A DNA stretch of 12,551 bases. Source: Abditibacteriota bacterium. GTDB taxonomy: Bacteria > Armatimonadota > UBA5829. The notes beneath the pieces were generated by a model that did no database searches, had not been told where the DNA came from, and worked only from the letters and a program-made list of their open reading frames with translations. The stretch is taken from assembly GCA_017959625.1 (NCBI GenBank), contig JAGDAG010000286.1:1-12551 (forward strand), written 5' to 3'. Both the position numbers and the translations under genes were made by a program. How positions within the stretch are numbered: position 1 is the stretch's first letter; each line of letters starts with the position of its first letter. This document shows positions 6,483 through 12,551 of the stretch, in pieces.

Positions 6483-7309
6483 AAGTAAAAAACATAGCTT
6501 CCGATGCTGCAAGATATATCGTTATAACGGGGCTTGCCGTCCTGTTCCTGGCTCCGCTTTTGTGGATGCTTGCCGCCTCTCTTTCAAACGTGGAGGAGAT
6601 CGGCAGGGCGCGTTTTCTGTTCCTCCCGGAAAAAGCGGATATCGGCAATTATAAATACGCCCTTACCCTGATGCCCTTCGGCAGGTATTTTCTCAACACC
6701 TGCCTCGTGACGGCCCTGGGGATCGCCGGGACCCTTGTCAGTTCTTCCATGGCCGCCTACGCCTTTGCAAGGCTGAAGGTCCCCGGGAAGAACGGGATCT
6801 TTATCCTGGTGCTCAGCACCCTTATGCTCCCCGCTATGGTGACCTGCGTGCCCCAGTTCGTTATTTTCAAGAGCCTCGGCATGTATGACACCCTCTGGCC
6901 CCTTATCCTGCCTGCATTCTTCGGGAATGCGCTGTATATATTTCTGTTCAGGCAGTTTTTTCTCACCATACCCTCCGAATTGGAGGATGCGGCAAGGCTG
7001 GACGGCTGCAGTACCTGGCAGGTTTACACAAGGATCCTTATGCCTCTTTCCGGACCGGTGGCCGTATCGGTGATGGTCTTTGCATTCGTGGGCTACTGGA
7101 ACGACTTTATGACGCCGCTCATATATCTGAATTCCGTAGAGAAACGTACCCTTGCGCTGGGGCTTGCGACCTTTTCCGACGTGCAGGGAGTGGATATAGT
7201 ATCGCTTATGGCGGCTTCCGTGGTGACTCTGCTGCCTGTCATAGTTCTGTTCTTTGCCGCCCAGAAATTCTTTGTGAAAGGCGTCGTCACCACAGGCCTC
7301 AAGGGATGA
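6479..7309 (+). CDS. Carbohydrate ABC transporter permease (MalG/UgpE type)
   Basis: This 276-residue integral membrane protein is of normal length for the MalG/UgpE permeases. It has an N-terminal membrane segment (about 12-34, YIVITGLAVLFLAPLLWMLA), about five further hydrophobic stretches, and the EAA motif starting at E169 (EDAARLDG) that contacts the ATPase. WNDFMTPLIYL near 205 and a C-terminal QKFFVKGVVTTGLKG are typical of the family. It should pair with the permease half of the upstream fusion to form the channel. Its ATG overlaps the upstream stop (ATGA at 6479-6482), and its own TGA overlaps the ATG of the following gene (7306-7309), so translational coupling on both sides is likely. 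No strong separate Shine-Dalgarno sequence is present, which fits coupling. Confidence 0.95.
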   Translation: MKVKNIASDAARYIVITGLAVLFLAPLLWMLAASLSNVEEIGRARFLFLPEKADIGNYKYALTLMPFGRYFLNTCLVTALGIAGTLVSSSMAAYAFARLKVPGKNGIFILVLSTLMLPAMVTCVPQFVIFKSLGMYDTLWPLILPAFFGNALYIFLFRQFFLTIPSELEDAARLDGCSTWQVYTRILMPLSGPVAVSVMVFAFVGYWNDFMTPLIYLNSVEKRTLALGLATFSDVQGVDIVSLMAASVVTLLPVIVLFFAAQKFFVKGVVTTGLKG

Positions 7310-8007
7310 AGCTCTCGGGTATCCAGACTCTGGTGGCCGCTTCGGCTGCCGAATACGGGCTGTTCGGGAAGGGCTGCAGAGTGGTGTGCGGCCTGTCGGG
7401 AGGCAAGGACAGCATGGCCATGGTCTCGCTTTTGGCAGATATGCGGGAGTATTTTGATATGGAAATAGCCGCCGCCGTTTACGTTGCCGGCAGCTACGAT
7501 CTCGTTTGCGTGGGCCTTTCAAAGGAAATCAAGGACTTTTGTTTGCGTATCGGCATAAAAACGGAAGAGGTCGCCCTTGGGGGAGAAAACGAAAAAACGC
7601 CTCTTTCCTGCTACAGATGCTCCGCTCTCAGGAGAAAAGCCCTTCTGGAGGCTGCGGAACGGCTGTCTGCGGATACAGTCGCTCTTGCCCATACCATGGA
7701 CGACGCTGCGGAGACCTTTCTCAAAGAGCTGCTGGAAAAGGGGCGGCCCGAACCCCTTGCCGCAAAAAGGATATATTTTGACAGGATAAGCGTTGTAAGG
7801 CCGCTGATAGACGTTCCCGCAGAGGCAGTCGAGGCTTACGTGAGGAACCGGAGCATCCCCGTGATGAAAAACAGCTGCCCGCTGACGGAGACCTCAAAAC
7901 GGGCCGAAATCAGAAGGCTTTTGGCCGAATGCCGGAAGTGTTTTCCCGAAGCGGCGGAAAAGCTTGCGAAGGTTGCCAAAGGCAGCCGCGGAAATTTGGA
8001 GGGATAG
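7306..8007 (+). CDS. TtcA/TilS-family PP-loop ATPase, probable tRNA-thiolation-type enzyme
   Basis: This 233-residue protein has a PP-loop (SGGKDS, 31-36) that binds ATP to adenylate its target. A CxxC motif (C102-Y-R-C105) and a third cysteine, C191 (NSCPLTETSKR), are placed like the three cysteines that hold the Fe-S cluster of TtcA. HTMDDAAETFL (129-139) matches the family's HxxDDxxET segment, with Thr where many relatives have a second His. From memory the whole pattern, including VRPLIDVP and the Lys-Arg after the third cysteine, follows the short (about 230-240 residue) clostridial TtcA-like proteins rather than the longer E. coli TtcA. TtcA makes 2-thiocytidine at tRNA position 32. Whether this protein does so is uncertain, since other substrates are possible for the group. 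It overlaps the upstream permease by 4 bases and abuts the next gene, so it is co-transcribed with transport genes. Confidence 0.85.
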   Translation: MKLSGIQTLVAASAAEYGLFGKGCRVVCGLSGGKDSMAMVSLLADMREYFDMEIAAAVYVAGSYDLVCVGLSKEIKDFCLRIGIKTEEVALGGENEKTPLSCYRCSALRRKALLEAAERLSADTVALAHTMDDAAETFLKELLEKGRPEPLAAKRIYFDRISVVRPLIDVPAEAVEAYVRNRSIPVMKNSCPLTETSKRAEIRRLLAECRKCFPEAAEKLAKVAKGSRGNLEG

Positions 8008-8961
8008 ATGAAAAAAGCATTGCTGTTCCTTATAGCCTTTATTTTGTGTATGCCCGCGGGAGCCGCCCAAAAGGTGAAGGTGCTTCTTTCGTGGCTGCCC
8101 CAGTCCCAGTTCGCCGGAGTTTATATGGCCCAGAAGCAGGGCTTTTATCAGCGGAACGGGATAGAAGTGAAGATCGACCACGCGGATTCCAATACCCGGG
8201 TGATCGACGAGCTTGAAGCGGGCAAATACGATTTTATAGTGTGCTTTTGCCTTCCCGCCCTTATGTTTGCCGGCAACGGAGGGGATATAGTGAATATCTG
8301 CCAGATAACGGGCTGCTCGAATATCATTCTGGTGACCGGAAGGCAGAGCGGGATAAAAGACAAGAAGGACCTTGAGGGAAAAAAGCTCAGCACCTGGGAC
8401 AACAACGAAGCGGGCCTGCCCGTCAAACTCGCCCTGGCGGAGAACGGTATAAAAATGAGGCTCTACGACCAGAACCCCACGAATTCGCTGTTTTTAGCGG
8501 GGGGCGTGGACGTTTGTTCGTGTATGACCTACAACGAATACCTCAACCTTTATTATTCCGGGATCGATCACAAAGATATGCATACTTTCAGGGTCGCGGA
8601 TATGGGCGTAGACTTTCCCGAAGACGCCGTGTTCTGCAAAAGCTCCACCCTGAACCGGAGAAAAAGCGTGTGCCGCGCTTTTGTGAACGCTACCATAGAA
8701 GGCTGGGAATATGCCGCAAAACACCGCGATGAGACCCTGGATGAGGTGGTGAGGCGGGTGAATGCGTCTCACCGCAGGTGCAGCAGGATACACATGAAGA
8801 ATATGCTCGACACCATTCTGCAATCCGTGTTTTCTCCGGACAAAAAATGGCAGACAGGAGTTTTGTCCCGGAAGCAATACAGAAACTGCGCGGAGCTCCT
8901 GAAGAAAAACGGTTTTATAAAAAAGATACCGGAATATTCGGCTTTCTTCAGGGGGTTCTGA
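8008..8961 (+). CDS. NMT1/THI5-like periplasmic substrate-binding protein
   Basis: This 317-residue protein starts with a signal peptide (about 1-20, MKKALLFLIAFILCMPAGAA; no clear lipobox). The rest follows the NMT1/THI5/SsuA binding-protein fold: VKVLLSWLPQSQFAGVYMA at 23-41, EVKIDHAD with DELEAGKYDF (67-76), SGIKDKKDLEGKKLSTWDN (114-132) and PEDAVFC (204-210). Relatives bind small molecules such as thiamine pyrimidine precursors, riboflavin or sulfonates; the ligand here cannot be read from sequence. The mature part has ten cysteines, including two CxC pairs (79/81 and 170/172), which is unusual for such proteins. The start codon follows the previous stop directly and has a strong GGAGG at 7998-8002. 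No cognate permease or ATPase is nearby; instead a transmembrane sensor phosphatase starts 2 bases after its stop. It may therefore present ligand to that sensor (inference). Confidence 0.9.
   Translation: MKKALLFLIAFILCMPAGAAQKVKVLLSWLPQSQFAGVYMAQKQGFYQRNGIEVKIDHADSNTRVIDELEAGKYDFIVCFCLPALMFAGNGGDIVNICQITGCSNIILVTGRQSGIKDKKDLEGKKLSTWDNNEAGLPVKLALAENGIKMRLYDQNPTNSLFLAGGVDVCSCMTYNEYLNLYYSGIDHKDMHTFRVADMGVDFPEDAVFCKSSTLNRRKSVCRAFVNATIEGWEYAAKHRDETLDEVVRRVNASHRRCSRIHMKNMLDTILQSVFSPDKKWQTGVLSRKQYRNCAELLKKNGFIKKIPEYSAFFRGF
8950..8955 (+). promoter_or_regulatory. Shine-Dalgarno site of the sensor phosphatase gene
   Basis: AGGGGG lies 8 bases before the ATG at 8964. It supports that start over the second Met codon at 8967 and over far-upstream in-frame codons inside the previous gene. 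Confidence 0.6.
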
Positions 8962-8963
8962 TC

Positions 8964-10862
8964 ATGATGCTCAAAAAACTGAAGATCACCGCCCGCCTTT
9001 CTTTGTACGTCATCCTCGGCTGCGCCATGATAGTGGCGCTTCTGAGCGTCATCAACTATAACGTGGGGCGTATAATCAGCTACAAGGAAACGGTGGAACG
9101 CACTACCTATATGGTCGCCTCCAATGCCAACAAGATAGACGCCACCCTGAATTCCATCGCCTCCATGGTGGATCTTGCAGCAAAGACCGCGGACGTGAGC
9201 GAAGAGAACCTCCGGACGCTTCTGCCGGGCATAGTGCTTTCCGATCCGTCTGTAAACGGTTCCTGCTTTGCGTACAATCTGGAAGACAGGATGCGGAACG
9301 TTTACTGCTGCCGGAACGAAGACGGTTCCGTCGCCTTTATGCCCCCCACCTACGATTACAGCAGCGCCGACTGGTACACCCTTGCCAGAGATCTGGAGCA
9401 TTCCTGCTGGATAGAGCCTTACTATGACGAAGGAGGCACTGAGCTGCTGATGGTGACCTATTCCGCTCCGGTTTACAGAGGGGAGGGCGAAAACAGAAAG
9501 TTTCTGGGGATACTTACCGCCGACGTCACTCTTCAGTGGATACAGGATCTTGTGGAGGAATACCAGGACAGGCCCCAGAGCTATTATTTTATCATAACCG
9601 GAACGGGGACGGTGGTGTATCATCCGGAAAGCAAATACGTTATGAACGAGACCATATTCACCGTTGCGGACGATGAAAACATCCCGTCACTGCGGTTCTT
9701 CGGCAAAAACATGCTTTCCGGAGTTTCCGGCTTCGGATCCTTCGGAGTTTCGTCGGTGAACGGAAAAAAGTGCGATATGGCTTATGCTCCCATCGTGTCC
9801 AACGGCTGGTCCATAGGCTACGTGATACCGGAAAGGCTCCTGTTCTACAATCTGGAGCTGATGAACCGTATCATGTTATTCGTGGGGCTGGTGGGGATAA
9901 CGATACTGGCTTTTGTGGTGGTTCGTATCGCACGATATATCCTGTTTCCCGTGAAGGATCTGGAGACCGCGGTAAAGGAATATTCCCGGGGGAACCTGGA
10001 TTATCAGCTGCCCGAGCCGGAGCACGAAGACGAGATCAGCTCTCTGATGTTTGAATTCAACAAAATGAAGGATGACATCAAAAAGCAGATAGAACTTATC
10101 CGCAAGGCCGATTCCGAGATCGAGAAGGCGGAAAGCGAACTGAAGATCGCTTCCGATATACAGCAGAGCATGCTCCCGAAGGATTTCGGAAGCGTTTGTT
10201 CGGAAAAAACGGATCTCTACGCCTTCGTCAAGCCTGCCGGGCAGGTGGGGGGAGACCTGTATGACTTTTTCCGCATGTCTCCCTCCAAAACAGCGGTGGT
10301 GATCGGGGACGTTTCCGGGAAAGGCACCTCCGCAGCCCTTTTCATGAGCATGGTGATCACCACGGCCAAGGTGCTTTGGAAGGAGGATCTTTCTCCGGCC
10401 GAAGCGCTGACCCTGGTGAACGGCGAGATATCTTCTTCCAATACTACCGATATGTTCGTCACCCTTCTCTTCGGGGTGATCGATGAAGAAGCCGGCACCT
10501 TTACCTATTCCCTGGCCGGGCATCCCGCTCCGTATATATGCCACGCCGACGGGGACGCGTATCAGCTTGAAAGGCTCAAAGGGCGTCTTGCGGGAGTGTT
10601 CGAAACGGGCAGATATACCCAGAAGACCGTCTCTCTCAGCCCCGGCGACCTGATCTATATGTTCACGGACGGCGTTGACGAATGTATGGACGCCGAAAAC
10701 AGGCAGTTCGGCCACGAGCGCATCAAATATACGCTGAAGAAAAACGAAAGACGTTCGGCCAAAAAGGTTTGCGAAGACTTTTATGCGGACCTGAAGGCAT
10801 ATGCAGGCGAGGCGGAGCAGTCGGACGATATCACTATGCTCGGCATCATCTGGAAAGGATAA
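8964..10862 (+). CDS. dCache-HAMP-SpoIIE/PP2C membrane sensor phosphatase (RsbU-like)
   Basis: This 632-residue protein has a membrane segment at about 13-33, a large extracytoplasmic dCache-type sensor region (about 35-300, with SADWYTLARDLEHSCWIEPY), a second membrane segment (about 302-324), a HAMP domain (about 325-378), a short coiled coil (KKQIELIRKADSEIEKAESE) and a C-terminal SpoIIE/PP2C phosphatase. The metal-binding acidic motifs are intact: GGDLYD (D431), GDVSGKG (D449), FTDGVDE (D569) and SDDIT (D621, D622). Such phosphatases dephosphorylate an anti-sigma-factor antagonist (STAS protein) and so release a sigma factor or another partner-switched target. No STAS protein or anti-sigma kinase is in the window. 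An in-frame codon at 8778 would give a longer protein but lies inside the previous gene and would put unrelated sequence before the signal anchor. The gene follows the NMT1-like binding protein by 2 bases, suggesting they work as a pair (inference). Confidence 0.95.
   Translation: MMLKKLKITARLSLYVILGCAMIVALLSVINYNVGRIISYKETVERTTYMVASNANKIDATLNSIASMVDLAAKTADVSEENLRTLLPGIVLSDPSVNGSCFAYNLEDRMRNVYCCRNEDGSVAFMPPTYDYSSADWYTLARDLEHSCWIEPYYDEGGTELLMVTYSAPVYRGEGENRKFLGILTADVTLQWIQDLVEEYQDRPQSYYFIITGTGTVVYHPESKYVMNETIFTVADDENIPSLRFFGKNMLSGVSGFGSFGVSSVNGKKCDMAYAPIVSNGWSIGYVIPERLLFYNLELMNRIMLFVGLVGITILAFVVVRIARYILFPVKDLETAVKEYSRGNLDYQLPEPEHEDEISSLMFEFNKMKDDIKKQIELIRKADSEIEKAESELKIASDIQQSMLPKDFGSVCSEKTDLYAFVKPAGQVGGDLYDFFRMSPSKTAVVIGDVSGKGTSAALFMSMVITTAKVLWKEDLSPAEALTLVNGEISSSNTTDMFVTLLFGVIDEEAGTFTYSLAGHPAPYICHADGDAYQLERLKGRLAGVFETGRYTQKTVSLSPGDLIYMFTDGVDECMDAENRQFGHERIKYTLKKNERRSAKKVCEDFYADLKAYAGEAEQSDDITMLGIIWKG
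10854..10859 (+). promoter_or_regulatory. Shine-Dalgarno site of the ABC-F gene, marking a TTG start
   Basis: AAAGGA lies 7 bases before the TTG at 10867, inside the last codons of the phosphatase gene. No ATG lies near this N-terminus, so this site identifies the TTG as the start. Confidence 0.75.
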
Positions 10863-10866
10863 CAAA

Positions 10867-12551
10867 TTGTCTCTTATCAATTGTCAGAACGTTTCCAAAG
10901 CGTACGGGACGGATGCTTTGTTCGCCGGCGCTTCCTTTCTTATCGAAAAAGGGAGCAGGACAGCGCTTATCGGCGACAACGGAGCCGGCAAATCCACGCT
11001 GATGAAGATCGTCATGGGGCTTGTCTCTCCGGACGAAGGCAGGGTGATCACCGAAAGCGGGACCTCTTTGGGGTATCTGCCCCAGGACGCCGGTTTTGAC
11101 GGCAGTTTTGAACTTTTGGGCTCCTGCGCCTGCGGCGGCCCGGCGCTTGCGGACGCCCTGGCGAACCTGCGCGCAAAAAAAAAGCAGCTGGAAAAAGAGC
11201 CGGATTCCAACGCCGCCGCCGCGGGTTACGGGGACGCCGTCCATGAATTTGAAGCCCTGGGGGGATTTTCGCGCCTGGAAGAGGCCAAAAAGGTGCTTTC
11301 CATGCTTGGTTTCCTGCCGGGGGAGCTGGAGCTTATGCCCGGGCATCTCAGCGGCGGACAGAAGACCCGCGCCCACCTTGCGAGGCTCCTTTTGGGAGAT
11401 CACGACGTGCTGCTTCTGGACGAGCCTACCAACCATCTGGATACGGAGGCCTGCGAAAGGTTCGTGGATTTTCTGAACAATCAGTTTTCCGGGGCGGCCC
11501 TCATCATCAGCCACGACCGTTATTTTCTGGACCAGACCGTAAGCAGCGTGCTCTCTCTCGATAAGGGCGTTTTGAAGGAATACAAAGGCAATTACACCGA
11601 TTTCCGCAATAAGAAAACAGCCGAAGAAGAAGCTCTTGCCCGCAGCGCCAAAGAGCAGAAGAAGGTCGTGGAACGGATGGAACAGGCCATCCAGACTCTT
11701 TTTTCCCACAGGAATTTTTCCGCAAGAGACAGCATGGTCAAAAAGCTGGGCCGGGTGAAAGAGATCGCGGAAAGCTCCGCTGCAAAAAGGATGACGGTGC
11801 GCATCTCCTCCGACAAGAGAAGCGGCCGCGAGGTGCTGAAAATAGAAGGTCTTTCAAAAGCCTTCGGCGAAAAAAAGCTTTTCGATAACGTCTGCTGTGT
11901 GATAGAACGGGGGACAAGGACCGGGATAGTGGGCCCCAACGGATCGGGAAAAAGCACCTTCATCAAAATAATCAGCGGCGCCGAGACTGCAGATTCCGGG
12001 GCCCTGACCTTCGGCGTCAACGTGAAGATGGCGTATTTTGCCCAGGAATTCGACCATCTTTCGCCGTCCCGCACGGTGCTGGAGGAGCTGCTGGAGGATA
12101 CCGATATATCTTCGTCCGAAGCAAGAAAGCTTTTGGGGCAGTTTCTTTTTTCGGGAGACGACGCCTTCAAAACGGTGGAGCAGCTTTCCGGAGGCGAAAA
12201 ATGCAGGCTGAGCCTGGCCAAGATCATGGCGGAAAAGCCTAATTTCCTTTTGCTGGACGAGCCTACCAACCATCTGGACACCGCAAGCTGCGAGATCCTT
12301 GAAAAGGCTGTGAGAGAATACGACGGCACCGTTCTTGCCGTTTCCCACGACCGATATTTTCTGGAGCATACCACCGGCGCCACCATGGAGATAAAAAACG
12401 GAGCCGTTACCTTTTTCCCGGGCTCGTGGTCCTACTACAGGGAAAAATCGAAAAGCCCGGAAAAAGAGCGGCCGCCGGAGCCGCAGAAGCCGGCGGAGCG
12501 CCCCGTGAACAACCGGGATCTGCGGAGTAAGCTCAAGCCTCTTGCGGACGA
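10867..12551 (+). CDS. ABC-F family ATPase (ribosome-associated type), 3' end outside window
   Basis: Read from a TTG (MSLINCQNVSKAYG), the frame stays open to the right edge: 561 codons and two bases. It has two ABC domains in tandem and no membrane segments. Domain 1 has Walker A GDNGAGKST (36-44), signature LSGGQ (161-165) and Walker B running into DEPTNHLD (185-192), then SHDRYF. A charged linker (about 239-322) corresponds to the P-site tRNA-interaction region. Domain 2 has GPNGSGKST (356-364), LSGGEK (440-445) and LLLDEPTNHLD (461-471), then SHDRYF. A Pro/Lys/Glu-rich stretch (KSPEKERPPEPQKPAERP) leads toward a C-terminal extension cut off by the window, as in Uup/YdiF-type members. ABC-F proteins bind the ribosomal E site and help translation or give antibiotic resistance; the subclass cannot be settled here. 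It follows the phosphatase by 4 bases and is in the same operon. It is not the missing ATPase of the sugar importer. Confidence 0.95.
   Translation, partial: MSLINCQNVSKAYGTDALFAGASFLIEKGSRTALIGDNGAGKSTLMKIVMGLVSPDEGRVITESGTSLGYLPQDAGFDGSFELLGSCACGGPALADALANLRAKKKQLEKEPDSNAAAAGYGDAVHEFEALGGFSRLEEAKKVLSMLGFLPGELELMPGHLSGGQKTRAHLARLLLGDHDVLLLDEPTNHLDTEACERFVDFLNNQFSGAALIISHDRYFLDQTVSSVLSLDKGVLKEYKGNYTDFRNKKTAEEEALARSAKEQKKVVERMEQAIQTLFSHRNFSARDSMVKKLGRVKEIAESSAAKRMTVRISSDKRSGREVLKIEGLSKAFGEKKLFDNVCCVIERGTRTGIVGPNGSGKSTFIKIISGAETADSGALTFGVNVKMAYFAQEFDHLSPSRTVLEELLEDTDISSSEARKLLGQFLFSGDDAFKTVEQLSGGEKCRLSLAKIMAEKPNFLLLDEPTNHLDTASCEILEKAVREYDGTVLAVSHDRYFLEHTTGATMEIKNGAVTFFPGSWSYYREKSKSPEKERPPEPQKPAERPVNNRDLRSKLKPLAD

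Noticed and set aside
8242..8250. C-F-C motif of the NMT1-like protein as the iron-binding CCCFC motif of yeast THI5
   Set aside because: It has only two of the cysteines and sits at residues 79-81, much earlier than in THI5. The other THI5 active-site features were not recognised.
8778..8963. Possible N-terminal extension of the sensor phosphatase, in frame from 8778
   Set aside because: It would overlap the binding-protein gene by about 184 bases in another frame, and the added residues are charged and unrelated to the family. The ATG at 8964 has a ribosome-binding site and directly precedes the first membrane segment.
11416..12278. 26-base identical block at 11416-11441 and 12253-12278 in the ABC-F gene
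   Set aside because: Both copies encode the conserved Walker B region (LDEPTNHLD) of the two ABC domains, so it is explained by the internal duplication of the family.
4278..12386. Long antisense open frames opposite the transport, phosphatase and ABC-F genes (for example 4278-5123, 6584-7522, 9876-10880)
   Set aside because: They lie wholly opposite genes with clear family motifs, have low-complexity or basic composition, show no recognisable domains, and are expected from codon bias in GC-rich DNA.
1..12551. tRNA or rRNA genes, CRISPR arrays, insertion sequences, attachment sites, riboswitches
   Set aside because: No cloverleaf, regularly spaced repeats, transposase or integrase motifs or recognised riboswitch cores were seen. 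Intergenic space is limited to short stretches, the largest being 247 bases.

Overview
The window is about 12.5 kb of moderately GC-rich, densely coded bacterial DNA. It holds nine protein genes, of which the first and last run off the ends. No tRNA, rRNA, CRISPR array, transposase or phage gene was seen. A rubrerythrin, a GH3 glycosidase of the beta-xylosidase type, a MalF/MalG-type sugar importer and a clostridial-type TtcA-like protein fit an anaerobic, plant-glycan-using (for example gut or rumen) bacterium. The phylum cannot be fixed from the sequence. Two genes start with TTG.

Layout. (1) 1-1396, plus strand: 3' two thirds of a GH3 beta-xylosidase/beta-glucosidase. (2) 1418-2087, plus: a self-contained rubrerythrin unit with its own promoter, Shine-Dalgarno site and intrinsic terminator. 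(3) 2099-3943, minus: two tandem, paralogous, membrane-anchored J-domain proteins, separated by an intrinsic terminator that overlaps the stop codon of the upstream gene. (4) 3944-4190: a 247-base divergent intergenic region with a good sigma-70-type promoter for the plus-strand operon and a weaker one facing the J-protein genes. (5) 4191 to the right edge, plus: six genes packed with 4-base overlaps or gaps of 0 to 4 bases, almost certainly one operon. They are a fused sugar-binding protein/permease, a second sugar permease, a TtcA-like PP-loop protein, an NMT1/THI5-like periplasmic binding protein, a dCache-HAMP-SpoIIE/PP2C membrane phosphatase, and an ABC-F ATPase.

How the genes may work together (inference). 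The first two operon genes form a carbohydrate importer whose binding protein is tethered covalently to one permease; no transport ATPase is present, so a shared MsmX/UgpC-type ATPase elsewhere would be needed. The NMT1/THI5-like binding protein has no permease or ATPase of its own and sits 2 bases before a transmembrane sensor phosphatase, so it may be the ligand-presenting half of a sensory pair rather than a transporter part. The TtcA-like protein and the ABC-F ATPase act on tRNA and ribosomes in their characterised relatives, so the operon may couple nutrient sensing and uptake to translation, although plain co-transcription is equally possible. The features most worth following up are the binding protein/permease fusion, the binding protein/phosphatase pair, and the shared uncharacterised module of the tandem J proteins.
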